Positions 1-11,676 of a stretch of 64,000 nt of DNA are shown here, piece by piece. The stretch is taken from positions 1 through 64,000 of the forward strand of contig CAJNDS010000511.1 in the NCBI GenBank assembly GCA_905221605.1, in the 5' to 3' direction. The number at the start of each line of letters is the position of its first letter. Position 1 is the first letter of the stretch. The notes beneath the pieces are model-generated. The model searched no databases. It saw only the letters and a program-made list of their open reading frames with translations, and had not been told where the DNA came from. The translations under genes and the position numbers were made by a program. This DNA comes from Symbiodinium natans. Its lineage: Eukaryota > Sar > Dinophyceae > Suessiales > Symbiodiniaceae.

Positions 1-416
1 GGGGCGGTGGGGGCGGTGGGGGCGGTGGGGGCGGGCATGCGCTGGAGCCCCTTGAAAACATCTGAAAGAAGGTAGCCAGTGGCGTGAAACGTGGCAGGGG
101 GAGGTGGGGGCGGAATGGGCTCGCTGGGGCCCTGAAACGTGGCAGGGAAGGCCCTCAAACGTGGCGGGGAAGGGTGGTCGGTGGGCTGGAGCCCCTTGAA
201 CTCAAAGAAGGCAGCCAGTGGCCCTGAAACGTGGCAGGGGGAGGTGGGGTGGGGGCGGTGGGGGCGATGGGGGCGGTGGGGGCGGGCATGCGCTGGAGCC
301 CCTTAAAAACATCTCAAAGAAGGTAGCCAGTGGCCCTGAACGTGGCAGGTAGAGGTGGGGGCGGAATGGACTTGCTGGGGCCCTGAAACGTGGCAGGGGA
401 AGGCACTCAAACGTGG

Positions 417-417
<1 letters not shown>

Positions 418-474
<57 letters not shown>
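418..474 (+). repeat. Pure poly-G run (57 bases)
   Basis: Uninterrupted G between an ACGTGGC motif and GCATGCG within the array. It should fold readily into G-quadruplexes; run length is error-prone in sequencing. Confidence 0.9.
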
Positions 475-476
<2 letters not shown>

Positions 477-2085
477 TGCGCTGGAGCCCCTTAGAAACAT
501 CTGAAAGAAGGTAGCCAGTGGCCGTGAAACGTGGCAGGGGGAGGTGGGGGCTGGGGAATGGGCTCGCTGGGGCCTGAAACGTGGCAGGGGAAGGCCCTCA
601 AATGTGGCGGGGGGGGCGGTGTGGGCGGTGGGGGCGGTGAGGGCGGTGGGGCGGTGGGTCGGGCATGCGCGGAGCTACGGGGGCGGTGGGCGGTGTGGGC
701 GGTGTGGGCGGTGGGGGCGGTGGGGGCGGGCATGCGCTGGAGCCCCTTAAACACATCTGAAAGAAGGTAGCCAGTGGCCGTGAAACGTGGCAGGGGGAGG
801 TGGGGGCTGGGGAATGGGCTTGCTGGGGCCTGAAACGTGGCAGGGGAGGCGGGCGTGCGCTGAAGGTAGCCAGTGGCCCTGAGGTGGGGGCTGAGAAATG
901 GGCTCGCTGGGGCCCTGAGCGGTGGGCGGTGGGCGGTGTGGGCGGTGGGGGCGGTGGGGGCGGTGGGGGGGGTGGGGGCGGGCATGCGCTGGAGCCCCTT
1001 AAAAGCATCTGAAAGAAGGTAGCCAGTGGCCCTGAAACGTGGCAGGGGGAGGTGGGGGCTGGGGACCTGAAACGTGGCAGGGGAAGGCCCTCAAACGTGG
1101 CGGGGAACGGGGGCGGTGGGCGGTGGGCGGTGTGGGCGGTGCGGGGCGGTGGGGGTGGTGGGGGCGGGCGCCCTGAAAGAAGGTAGCCAGTGGCCCCGAA
1201 ACGTGGCGGGGGCGGTGGAGGTGGTGGGGGCGGTGGGGCTGTCAAACGTGGGGGAAGGGGGGGGGTGGGCGGTGTGGGCGGTGGGGGCGGTGGGGGCGGT
1301 GGGGGCGGTGGGGGCGGGCATGCGCTGGAGCCCCTTGAAAACATCTGAAAGAAGGTAGCCAGTGGCCCCGAAACGTGGCAGGGGGAGGTGGGGGCGGAAT
1401 GGGCTCGCTGGGGCCCTGAAACGTGGCAGGGGAAGGCCCTCAAACGTGGCGGGGAAGGGGGGGCGGTGGGCGGTGTGGGCGGTGGGGGCGGGCGGGCATG
1501 CGCTGGAGCCCCTTAAAAACATCTGAAAGAAGGTAGCCAGTGGCCCCGAAACGTGGCAGGGGGAGGTGGGGGCGGAATGGGCTCGCTGGGGCCCTGAAAC
1601 GGTGGTCGGTGGGCGGTGTGGGCGGTGGGGGCGGTGGGGGCGGTGGGGGCGCCTTAAAAAAACATCTGAAAGAAGGAAGCCAGTGGCCCGGGGAGGTGGG
1701 GGCGGAATGGGCTCGCTGGGGCCCTGAGACATGGCAGGGGAAGGCCCTCAGAAGGGGGGGCGGTGGGCGGTGTGGGCGGTGGGGGCGGTGGGGGGTGGGG
1801 GCGGGCATGCGCTGGAGCCCCTTAAAAAACAAGGCGGTGGGGCGGGCATGCGCTGGAGCCCCTTAAAAACATCTGTGGCCCCGAAACGTGGCAGGGGGAG
1901 GTGGGGGCTGGGGAATGGGCTCGCTGGGGCCCTGAAACGTGGCAGGGGAAGGCCCTCAAACGTGGGGGGGGGTGGGCGGTGTGGGCGGTGGGGGTGGTGG
2001 GGCCCCGAAACGTGGCAGGGGGAGGTGGGGGCTGGGGAATGGGCTCGCTGGCCCTGAAACGTGGCAGGGGGGCCCTCAAACGTGG

Positions 2086-2086
<1 letters not shown>

Positions 2087-2124
<38 letters not shown>
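2087..2124 (+). repeat. Poly-G run (38 bases) at the inversion breakpoint
   Basis: Uninterrupted G located exactly where the array switches from forward to reverse-complement units. Confidence 0.9.
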
Positions 2125-2644
2125 CGGCCTTCCCCGCCACGTTTGAGGGCCTTCCCCTGCCACGTTTCAGGGCCCCAGCAGCAAGTCCATTCCGCCCCCA
2201 CCTCCCCCTGCCACGTTTCAGGGCCACTGGCTACCTTCTTTGAGATGTTTTTAAGGGGCTCCAGCGCATGCCCGCCCCCACCGCCCCCACCGCCCACAGC
2301 GCCCACACCGCCCACCGCCCCCCCTTCCCCGCCACGTTTGAGGGCCTTCCCCTGCCCGTTTCAGCGCCCCAGCGAGCCCATTCCGCCCCCACCTCCCCCT
2401 GCCACGTTTCGGGGCCACTGGCTACCTTCTTTCAGATGTTTTTAAGGGGCCAGCGCATGCCCGCCCCCCCCCCCCCCGCCCCCACCCCCCCACCGCCCCC
2501 CCGCCCCCACCGCCCCCCCCCCCCCACGTTTGAGGGCCTTCCCCTGCCACGTTTCAGGGCCCCAGCCCATTCCGCCCCCACCTCCCCCTGCCACGTTTCG
2601 GGCCACTGGCTACCTTCTTTCAGATGTTTTTAAGGGGCAGCGCA

Positions 2645-2646
<2 letters not shown>

Positions 2647-2714
<68 letters not shown>
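2647..2714 (+). repeat. Pure poly-C run (68 bases)
   Basis: Uninterrupted C inside the inverted block. It is the reverse-strand equivalent of the poly-G runs found in the forward units. Confidence 0.9.
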
Positions 2715-2715
<1 letters not shown>

Positions 2716-3112
2716 CCACGTTTGAGGGCCTTCCCCGATGTTTTTAAGGAGCTCCAGCGCATGCCCGCCCCCACCCCCCCCACCGCCCACACCGCCCCCT
2801 TCCCCACCACGTTTGAGGGCCTTCCCCTGCCACGTTTCAGGGCCCCAGCGAGCCCATTCCGCCCCCACCTCCCCCTGCCACGTTTCGGGGCCACTGGCTA
2901 CCTTCTTTCAGATGTTGGGGGCGGTGGGGGCGGGCATGCGCTGGAGCCCCTTAAAACATCTCCAAGAAGGTAGCCAGTGGCCCTGAAACGTGGCAGCGGG
3001 AGGTGGGGGCTGAGGAATGGGCTCGCTGGGGCGGCGGGCTGGCTGGGGGGTCGCTCAGGGGGGGACGGGGGGGCCCTGAAACGAGGCCCTCAAACGTGGT
3101 GGGGGAAGGGGA

Positions 3113-3266
3113 ACTGGGACAAGTACCGGGACCGAAGAAGGAGTGGGGATACGTGAACTATGAGACAATATCGCTTTCATGAACAAACAGGACTGGGACA
3201 AGTATCGGGGGCGAACCGGAGTGGGATACGTGAGCTCTGAGAGCATCGCTTACACGGACAGACGAA
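3113..3266. repeat. Two-copy 79-bp tandem repeat
   Basis: Two diverged copies starting at 3113 and 3192. Both open with ACTGGGACAAGTA and share GGATACGTGA and ATCGCTT. The repeat sits between the G-rich array and the transporter gene. No coding meaning is apparent. Confidence 0.8.
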
Positions 3267-3641
3267 GGCTTCACGGGCGCCAACCCCTTAGGGGGGTCGG
3301 CGGATAAGGCAGCTAAAGGGTTTAATTTAACTACCCTCCTAAGTGCAGCCAAGTGTATGTTGAGGACATTCCACAGAGTTTCGCCAACCTTCAGCAGTTG
3401 CAGAGATGGTTTCAAGAGTACCGTCGTGTTTCTTGAGCGAAGCTTCAGGCTCCGGAACCCACACATGGCCTTCGGCTGGAGGAGCTACGGAGTTGTGTCA
3501 TTTTGCAAGATGTCGGAAGGCAAACTGTTGCAATGCTTGCAGCTTACGGGCTGGGTCTTTGTCGCATTCTGCTCGTCAACACTTGTGTGCACACAGCTCA
3601 AGGCAAGGCAGTCGTAGAGCGCTTCATATCTTCAAGGCACG
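3267..3641. other. Upstream region of the transporter gene
   Basis: No gene seen. Short frames in several registers shadow each other. The 7-mer GCTCAAG at 3596-3602 matches only the 3' tip of the dinoflagellate spliced leader and is too short to count as a relict. Confidence 0.5.
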
Positions 3642-4970
3642 ATGAACTGTACCGAAGATGTGCGCTCGTGCGAGAGCAGCAAGTCCTCGAATGAGGACAC
3701 ATCAAGCAAGATCTCTTCTGAGGCCAGTACGCCGAGCCGCCTAAGCTGGCTTCGCGTTTGGTACCACACGACGACCTCTGTACTCGGTGCGGTCGGCATT
3801 GCTGCTCTGCCCTTTGCCTTTGGCTACTTGGGATGGTTTGGTGGCTTCATCATGTGGACTTTCAGTACGATTGTCTCCTACTACTCCGGCCGCCTCCTGA
3901 TTCAGATTCAAGGTTCAGAAAACACATATTCCCAAATTGCAGACAGGATAATGGGAGACGGCTTTGCAAAGTGGTGGATTCGGCCCTTCCAGTTCATCGT
4001 AGTTTACCAGGTCACGGTCCTTACTGCGTTGACTCTCGGGCAAACCTTCTTTGCCCTCGACGGTCTCTGCTCTCCTGCAGGCCACATGAACTTGTCCTGG
4101 TGGACCGTCATAGGAGGTGCCTTCACGTTCCTCATCTCACTCTGCCCAAGCTTGTCGCACATGTGGCAGTGCAGCTTTGTCGGATTCCTCGCGGTGATTG
4201 CATTTGTTGTGCTGACCTGTGTTGCATGTATCCTGAGCATCCAGTCCGAGGTGGACGCCGACTATGGCCGTCCCCAAGGCGAGAGCTTCGTCTTTGGTGT
4301 CATGGACAGCTTTGGTGTGCTGGCCTTCTCATACGGAGGGCATGCCGTCTTGCCAGACTTGCAGGCGTCCTTGCGATCCCCCACAGTTGAGAGGGCCCAT
4401 GCCGCAATGCACCGTGGACTCCTCGCGGCCTATGGGGTCATTGCCCCATGTTATGCTGTCACCGCGGCGGCAGCCTATGCTGCCTTTGGCTCGAAAATCT
4501 CTGGGTACCTGTTGAACAACTTCGCTGACATTATTCCAAGTGGACTTTTGGCTTCTCTGCACATACTGCTTGCTGTGAACACTCTGGCTCTGGGTGCGAT
4601 CTATATACAATCTGGCTTCTCTCTTGTGGGGGACATGATCCCATCTCTCAGCAGCGAGGCCGACCGGTACAGCTGCAAAAACCTATGGGCCGTTCGTTTG
4701 CCATGGGTGGCTACGGCCACCTTCGTGGCCGTTGCCATACCATTCATCGGGGATTTGGCGGCGCTTTCGGGAGCGATTGGATTCACGGCCATGACCTTCG
4801 TCTTTCCTTTTGTCCTCTGGGAACACTCACCCTTCGCCAGATCTGCACCTTATTGGAGGAGAGCTCTGCATGGCCTCCTGGCCGGGACCTTCACTTTGCT
4901 CGGCCTCTCGAGTTTCGTCGGCTCCACGTCCTTCATCGTGAAGGAGTCCTCCACCTACAAGTTCTTCTAA
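3642..4970 (+). CDS. AAAP-family amino-acid transporter, intronless
   Basis: A 442-residue membrane transporter of the amino acid/auxin permease (AAAP, Aa_trans) family, which moves amino acids across the plasma or vacuolar membrane, usually with protons or sodium. A hydrophilic Ser/Thr-rich N-terminus of about 40 residues precedes about 11 hydrophobic segments. The first carries the family signature around residues 49-65 (GAVGIAALPFAFGYLGW). The sixth holds FSYGGHAVLPDLQ at 229-241, which corresponds to the SYGGH-type motif of plant lysine/histidine and proline permeases. The length fits the family norm (400-500). The ATG at 3642 is the first in frame and the frame ends in TAA. The absence of introns in a full-length gene is compatible with retroposition, which is common in dinoflagellates, but no convincing leader relict is visible. 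The substrate cannot be told from sequence. Confidence 0.92.
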   Translation: MNCTEDVRSCESSKSSNEDTSSKISSEASTPSRLSWLRVWYHTTTSVLGAVGIAALPFAFGYLGWFGGFIMWTFSTIVSYYSGRLLIQIQGSENTYSQIADRIMGDGFAKWWIRPFQFIVVYQVTVLTALTLGQTFFALDGLCSPAGHMNLSWWTVIGGAFTFLISLCPSLSHMWQCSFVGFLAVIAFVVLTCVACILSIQSEVDADYGRPQGESFVFGVMDSFGVLAFSYGGHAVLPDLQASLRSPTVERAHAAMHRGLLAAYGVIAPCYAVTAAAAYAAFGSKISGYLLNNFADIIPSGLLASLHILLAVNTLALGAIYIQSGFSLVGDMIPSLSSEADRYSCKNLWAVRLPWVATATFVAVAIPFIGDLAALSGAIGFTAMTFVFPFVLWEHSPFARSAPYWRRALHGLLAGTFTLLGLSSFVGSTSFIVKESSTYKFF

Positions 4971-6415
4971 CTGAAAATATTTTTTCATTCTATGCGTTTT
5001 GAACGGCGGAGGCACAGGCAGTGGAGCCGCCAAGGCTTTCTTGCTGCGGCGCGCTTGGGATGTTGTACAGCCACGACATTGCGGCACAGATGTCATGTAA
5101 AGTCTGTAAAGTGTGCGGGAGAATTCCCATTAGCCCAGAATTGGAGGAGGCAAAGCCTCTGCGTGCAAGTTGTTCCTTAACCATGCCGACAAACCTTGCG
5201 GGAAGATACCGGTGCTGGCTTTGAACCGCAGCCTCATGTACCTGGATCACGCAGACTATAACCAGTAGTTTCGTCACACGTATGAGGAGCCGTTGAGACT
5301 GCTGTCAGGATCCTACTTGCAAGCTTCTGAATGCGCAGTAGCGGAGCTGCTTTGCTTGCATGACTTCCTCTAGCGTGGCAACTCAGGCGGGCACAGTGGT
5401 CCTTCGACACATCCTTGCGCAACGCTTTGGGAGAGGCACTGGTGCTGGACACGTTGGATGTGTAAAAATGCGGGGCAAATGCGAGATATCCCGACTCAGC
5501 CGTAGTTGCCACAGGCGATAACCGTGCCGCTGCTTTCAACTGCTCGGCCCCTTGGTGAGGCATCTGCGCTTGTGTGGCTGTCGCCATGGATATTGGGCGC
5601 ATGGTGTTCTGGTGTGATATGGTGTGGTGAAACCTTTAAACGATCTGAAGAGAGTTTCGCTTCAAGTTGCCCATGATGGTTAGAAATTGCAATGATGTTG
5701 CCTCTCTGCTGAAGCTGCAGGAGCGCTACGGAAACCGCAGCGTGGCAAGTCAGCTCTTTCTTCGCCCCGGCACGCTGCCCGCAGGCACGATTTCCCCTCT
5801 GCGGGTTCGCGGTTCTGCGGGGCATTGCACGGACTGGTGACGTCTGGCAGTGCTGACTTGAGCAGGATACAACAACATCTACGCGCAAGTTTGTGTGAAT
5901 GCTGACTGCTCAGTGCAGGGTTAGAGTGGCTTCAGCACGTTTTGTGCGATCGAAAGACGGAACAATATGGCACTTCAGAGTCATGTTCCAGTTGCAGGCA
6001 TCGAAGAATCTCACAGAGACAGAGACTCTACTGGGGTTGCGTCCGACCGAAGAGGTGGGAGAGTGACATGGTGGGCAACTGTTCGCTGGCCGGCTGACAA
6101 TAGTTGACCTTTTGGAGTCAGGTCTGCGGTTACACGACTTTCGCAGTCAACCTCTTGTCATGCGCGGTTCCTCCGCTGTCTTTGACGACAGAGAGGCGCG
6201 GGCAGACATGGTTCGGATAGAGTTTGGCATCTCCAATTCGGTTGTGGATTTGTGTTGGTTTATGTTCTGTAATAGTCGAGACCAGGCCGTGGCGACGTGT
6301 GGCAGATGCCGGCCAGGCCGGCTGAGTCGTAGTCTGCCATTTGATCCATCTGCCTGCGGGCATGAAAGTCCTTCCATGCCTGGCACATGCTGAAGCGCAT
6401 TCGTTACACGAATGA
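4971..6415. other. Intergenic, no supported gene
   Basis: No recognisable protein. A reverse-strand frame at 5234-5602 (122 codons) has ordinary composition but no motif and competes with overlapping frames, so I do not call it a gene. Confidence 0.5.
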
Positions 6416-7138
6416 ATGTTGCGATGCTCCGCTCGCTCCGCATGCCTCTTGCATGCCTCTTGCATGCCTCTTGCATGCCTCTTGCGGTCTTCTTGGCATT
6501 CTTCCATTGCCTATGTTATAGCCTTTGCTCAGATCTTGGCTGCGGCCGCCGCCAGTGCTGAGCTGCGCCTAGTGGGCACGCCGCCGGCCCCCGGTGTCGC
6601 TCCGCAGGGCCCACCCGTGGAGGCACGTGCTGTGGACTTCCGTAGACTCTGCACGCCATGGGGCCGTGAGGACTCTGCTCTCAGACTCCGCAGAACTGCG
6701 CAGACTCGCTTCGTGCGCTCGGCAGGCAGAGGTTGGCGTGGCCTCCCTGGCTGCGCAGCGGCTTGCGGCCTTGGAGGTGCCAAAGGGCGCCAACGGCGCC
6801 AAGTTCTGTTTGTGTGGCAAATGGTGGCAATGTGGAAACACCGGTGTCGTATTGTGTCGTGCACTGTTGGCGAGGACTTCAGTGGCAATGCATTGCGTTC
6901 AGACCTGCTGCAGTGTGGCTGGCTGGGAGCAGCTGCTCGCCTGCCCTCGTTTCGTGCCAGAATCCTGCTACAAGCCTCTACGGCCTCTATGCTGTACTTA
7001 GAAGCCCGAGTGTTTCCAGACCTGCCAGAGCCTCTTCTTATTTGGCCTACACTCTACACAGCACGGCCCGAGGTGGAGCCAGAGGACAGCACCGTCCTGG
7101 GAGCCATTCTCGCGCGCTTGCCCCAAAGAAGAGTGTGA
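6416..7138 (+). CDS. Hypothetical open frame of 240 codons
   Basis: I do not recognise this protein. The frame starts with a Cys/Leu-rich hydrophobic stretch, part of which is encoded by an 11-bp tandem repeat at 6441-6484. The rest is Arg/Ala-rich without a motif. Two other forward frames are open across 6594-7209, so the reading frame and even the coding status are doubtful. Confidence 0.2.
   Translation: MLRCSARSACLLHASCMPLACLLRSSWHSSIAYVIAFAQILAAAAASAELRLVGTPPAPGVAPQGPPVEARAVDFRRLCTPWGREDSALRLRRTAQTRFVRSAGRGWRGLPGCAAACGLGGAKGRQRRQVLFVWQMVAMWKHRCRIVSCTVGEDFSGNALRSDLLQCGWLGAAARLPSFRARILLQASTASMLYLEARVFPDLPEPLLIWPTLYTARPEVEPEDSTVLGAILARLPQRRV
6441..6484. repeat. 11-bp tandem repeat, four copies
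   Basis: Four near-perfect copies of CATGCCTCTTG. Confidence 0.85.
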
Positions 7139-8012
7139 TTCTCTCTGGGAGATCTGGGCGCACGGATTATGCATTGTCACAAGTGTTCACAAGGCGTGTT
7201 CGCTTCTGACTGAGGCCTTCCAACTCCAGCTCCTACACCCCGCAAGAGCTTTCCAAAGCAATGGCATCCCTTATCCCTGTCGTCTGGGACCAAGTTAGGG
7301 GCCTCTTTGGGCTCTTTGGACACTGTAGTCGTGGGCTTTTCAGAAGTTACCCCTGTTCAGCTCTTTGTGGACCGTGGGAAGCGAGGTGACATGGTCCATC
7401 ACAGCCGAGACCTGAGAGTTGTCAGAAAGCGCTGCGCATTTTGTTCGTGGCATACTGAGGCTTTGTTCGGGCAATTCTGCCAAACAGTCTTTGCAGCATG
7501 CGATGGCATATCTGTCAGACAGTCTTTATGCGATCGTCACTGAACAAAAATGCCGGCTTGCTCCAAAGTTGCTTCAGCACAGAACCCGAGAGGAGATCCT
7601 GAATCTCTGAAGAGCCCGACCCGTAAAGTCTTGGCATCCATTGCCCTCTTCCATCCTGGTGACCTCTCAGTACTGAAGCAGTCGTGCTGAGCATCTTGAA
7701 TGAACATATCTGAACCGAATGCTCTCTCCACATCGTGTCTGGACTCAAGGCGGCGACACAAACCGGCGTGCCCGTCATCGCTGAGCCGGCTCCGAACCAG
7801 CCCTCGCTGGGAGGCAGCGGGGGCAACTCGGGGTGTAGGTGCGACATGTTACGAATGTCTGTAAGCCATTGTAGGGCTTTGAGGAGCAACGCCACAAAGG
7901 CATGGCGGCAACAGATTGACATCGAAGTTGACGTTGGCATCAACATCAATATCAGATCATATTGATGCAGATAGAGATATATAATGATATAGATCTAGAT
8001 ATTGATGGGTGG
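7139..8012. other. No gene seen
   Basis: Short frames only on both strands. No splice-consistent exon, RNA gene or repeat recognised. Confidence 0.5.
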
Positions 8013-8202
8013 GAGCGCGGGTGCGCGGGTGCGCGGGTGCGCGGGTGCGCGGGTGCGTGGGTGCGTGGGTGCGTGGGTGCGTGGGTGCGTGGGTGCGTGG
8101 GTGCGTGGGTGCGTGGGTGCGTGGGTGCGTGGGTGCGTGGGTGCGTGTGTGCGTGGGTGCGTGGGTGCGTGGGTGCGTGCGTGCGTGGGTGCGTGGGTGC
8201 GA

Positions 8203-8253
<51 letters not shown>

Positions 8254-8294
8254 TGGGTGGGTGGGTGGGTGGGTGGGTGGGTGGGTGGGTGGGT

Positions 8295-8344
<50 letters not shown>
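8013..8344. repeat. GTGC/GTGG/GT compound microsatellite
   Basis: Begins as (GTGCGCGG)n, passes through (GTGCGTGG)n, (GTGC)n and (GTGG)n and ends as (GT)n. The ordered changes suggest successive slippage expansions. Reading frames in all registers are artefacts of the repeat. Confidence 0.95.
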
Positions 8345-8346
<2 letters not shown>

Positions 8347-9136
8347 TTCAAGAAGCTGTCTACACTTCAAGGTTCCATCAACCTGAAAAACCGGAAGTTG
8401 CTAAGTCGAATCTGTGTTAGTACCTGAACGCAGAGACGATAATGTGACGCTAACCGATATCGGACGTCGGCTGCAGGAGTTTCAATAGAGCGCATTTGCC
8501 AGCAAAGGCGCTCATCACGGGGGCTGCGGCGGTGGTTTCGTAAGACCTGCGGCCACTAAGACACCGTCATCCTGATATCGTTGGGGCCAACATGACAACC
8601 CCAATGCGGCTGCACGTGTGCATGTCTGCATGTTTGCATGTTTGTGTCGTCATTAAGTCTTGCGTTGGCATGCTTCGCTAATTTCTGTGAGCGCACCGAT
8701 CGTATTCTGACTGAGTTTCTGTGAGCGCGTTGTATGCCTTTGGGCCATTTGGAGTGAGTTTCTCTCATAGCGAGCTGTTTGCAACCGTTACACGCATTCG
8801 CTTTTTGCCGCAGTATGGCAGCCAGACTCTGGTTGCCAACAGATTGTGGTACCCCAGATCGGGCGTCTCTGTGTGTGTGTGTGTAAGCTTTGGTTACAAA
8901 GAGTTTCAACAGCAGATCGAGATTTGAAGATTCAGTTTCGAAGAGGGGGTTGTGCACTTCCAGCTCACTTCCATCAGTCACTGCCCAATGAAGACAGTGA
9001 TGAGAAGAAGGAGACGTCCTTCTGACACACCTGCGATAGGTGTTTCACTCGTTGAAGCCACTTTGCTGAAAGTTGAGAGAGAGATGAGTTTGTCAGGAGA
9101 TGAGAGAGAACAGCAACCTCTTGGGGAGTCGCCTCA
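8345..9136. other. Spacer between two microsatellites, no gene seen
   Basis: Unique sequence with only short frames and a (GT)n tract near 8870-8882. No motif recognised on either strand. Confidence 0.5.
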
Positions 9137-9797
<661 letters not shown>

Positions 9798-9803
9798 TTT
9801 CAG

Positions 9804-10784
9804 GGCAAATTTCCCAGGCTTTTTAGAAAAATTGCACCAACTTCCGGAAACTGTGTGGCGATTCGGTTTGGTTCCCTTAGTTGCAGATACATGGCCTGTC
9901 TTGGTGCGATTGCGTGCCGCGCCGTCTCTCATGAAACACATGGATTTGTGGGAGGTTTTTGACTTGCTAGTGGCTGATAGGGAGGAGGGTGCGGTGGTCT
10001 TCGTTAAGGTCAAAGCACACTTGGATCTTACATCCGCCCTTCCACCATGAAACACGCAGTGCGTAACGCGGAACTTTTCTCGTTCAGCCAGTTGCGTGTG
10101 ATGAACGCCAAGCAAGAAGCGATGATTAATGTGGTAAAGCAATACCATGCCTTTTTGATTCAGTGTGCCCGCTTTGAGTTTGCCAAATCAGCAGATGCTC
10201 GTGCGACGCCTCGGTTTGAGATCTCGGTGTTGGATGTTTCCAGCGCTTGTTTCTCACACCTGGCGCTTGTTGAAGATGACGCGTTGAGGCATTGCCCGTA
10301 CTCCCAAGCGTTTGCCCGTGCACTCCTGGCCTGGGCTAATGAGCTACAGTGGGCCTGCAATCATACACATGCTGACACATCCATGACTGAGCTCCTTGTC
10401 AACTTCATCTTCAGCACGGGGTTGCGACCGCCCGTCAACATTAACAAATTTCGTGCCAAGAAAAGGCCATCATATATGATGCGGGACTCTTGCACATGTG
10501 ATGTACCGCTGGAAGCATTCACGTTTGCAGAAGACCTGCGAACGTTCCAAGCGGCAGTCAAATGGTTTAGGAAAAGCATGCACGTAGCTCTCCTCCCTGG
10601 GGAATGTGTTGTGAATTGTCGTAGTCTGTGCGTGTTGGGCTACAGCCGCCCAACCAAAGGTGTATCATACCGTGTCAAACGTATGTGTGAGCCGGACCCT
10701 CGCGCTCACTTGCAAGATTTGTTTATGCAACGTTCTGCTCGGAAGTGGAGGTTTGATTTCCACATCGCTCCTCCGCTCAATTAA
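9804..10784 (+). mobile_element. LINE-like retrotransposon 3' end (RNase H and C-terminal tail), frameshifted
   Basis: The frame from 9804 to 10050 reads like the end of an RNase H domain of a non-LTR element: DLWEVFDLLV is followed by VVFVKVKAHLD, the KVKAH motif that precedes the last catalytic region. It stops at TGA 10048-10050. The next frame (10047-10784, 245 codons) continues the protein with a one-base shift. Its C-terminal part contains LRTFQAAVKWF and CRSLCVLGYS...GVSYR, a pattern I associate with the tails of dinoflagellate LINE polyproteins. No reverse transcriptase or endonuclease lies upstream, where the microsatellite begins, so this is a 5'-truncated, decayed copy. TTTCAG at 9798-9803 could be a chance splice acceptor. 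Confidence 0.6.
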
Positions 10785-10881
10785 GCTTTTTATGCTCGAA
10801 GTTCACCTCCGTTGTGACATGGTCACGCGAATGCTGGGCTATGCTCACTGTAGCACAGACTACGCAAAGCGTCAAAGTCAA

Positions 10882-10990
10882 AATGTTTGTTTGTTTGATT
10901 GTTTATTTGCTTGTTTGCTTGTTTGCTTGCTTGCTTGTTTGCTTGTGTGCTTGTTTGCTTGCTTGTTTGCTTGCTTGTTTGTTTGTCTTG
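10882..10990. repeat. TTGY tetranucleotide repeat
   Basis: Interspersed TTTG and CTTG units over about 105 bases, about 100 bases after the end of the retrotransposon tail. It may be a degenerate LINE 3' end repeat (inference). Confidence 0.8.
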
Positions 10991-11069
10991 TGCATGCATG
11001 TTTTCATTTCTTCTCAGCCATCTAATCATAGCCACCACGTGAAAATCAATATGTTCCGAACACTGAGCA

Positions 11070-11102
11070 GATTCACCGAGATCAAGATTCACCGAGATCA
11101 AG
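11070..11102. repeat. 16-bp direct repeat, two copies
   Basis: GATTCACCGAGATCAA occurs twice in tandem. Confidence 0.85.
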
Positions 11103-11676
11103 CAATGCAGCATTTACCCCGACGGACAACAGCAAAGGAACCATGAGCAGATGCGGAGAGATGAGATGATTCATCCATTGGCCACAAAGTTCTTTTTGTT
11201 CAACCATGCCCGCAAGGAAAGCCGGCACGGATAAGCACCTGAGCCAGATGCTAGTGAATTGGCAGGTGGCTTTCTGAACATTGCCCCTGGGCAACTGTCA
11301 CCGGGATCGCAGGTGCCTGTGGGTTCCGCGCGGGTTCCTTGTGCTTGCGTAATCCACACCCGAAGTTTTGCATGCTTTCTCTCCTCGTGGCAGGTTCTTG
11401 TCGAAGTAGAGATGGCCCTGTTCGCGCCTGGAGAAGCAGGCCAAACTGCTTGAACTGTGCACGGAAGTCCTGTGTGGCTTTGTGGAGTTCAGGAGATTCT
11501 GAGTGTAGCGAATTCTTAGATGCCTGTAGTCAAGCTTTTTCCGCTGCTTCCGCCATCTCCCACTTTGCGCTTTTTTGCACTTGGTTCGGCTCGAGATCGT
11601 GTAGAATTTTTGTGAAGCTGTGGAGATCCAAGATTTTGTGGAGACCCATTATTAAGGCGCCAACGTCGCTTCGCAT

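Larger units (their letters stand above)
1..3110. repeat. G-rich minisatellite array with an inverted block
   Basis: Irregular tandem array whose unit contains, in order, a (GGGGGCGGT)n stretch, GCATGCGCTGGAGCCCCTT, an AAACATCTGAAAGAAGG segment, GTAGCCAGTGGCC and two CTGAAACGTGGCAGGGG-type motifs. The GCATGCGCTGGAGCC landmark recurs at about 37, 286, 474, 728, 981, 1317, 1497, 1805 and 1845, so the period varies from 40 to about 340 bases. From 2125 to about 2914 the units run in reverse complement, then forward again from 2915. The long glycine- or proline-rich reading frames here are by-products of the repeat and are not genes. Confidence 0.95.

Noticed and set aside
202-2973. Many Gly-, Pro- and Arg-rich open frames
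   Set aside because: They are translations of the G-rich array, open in several frames on both strands.
3596-3602. GCTCAAG upstream of the transporter as a leader relict
   Set aside because: Only 7 bases match the spliced leader, which is expected by chance many times in 64 kb.
11587-11598. TTCGGCTCGAG-like stretch upstream of the finger gene as a leader relict
   Set aside because: About 9 of 15 bases match with scattered mismatches. Not better than chance.
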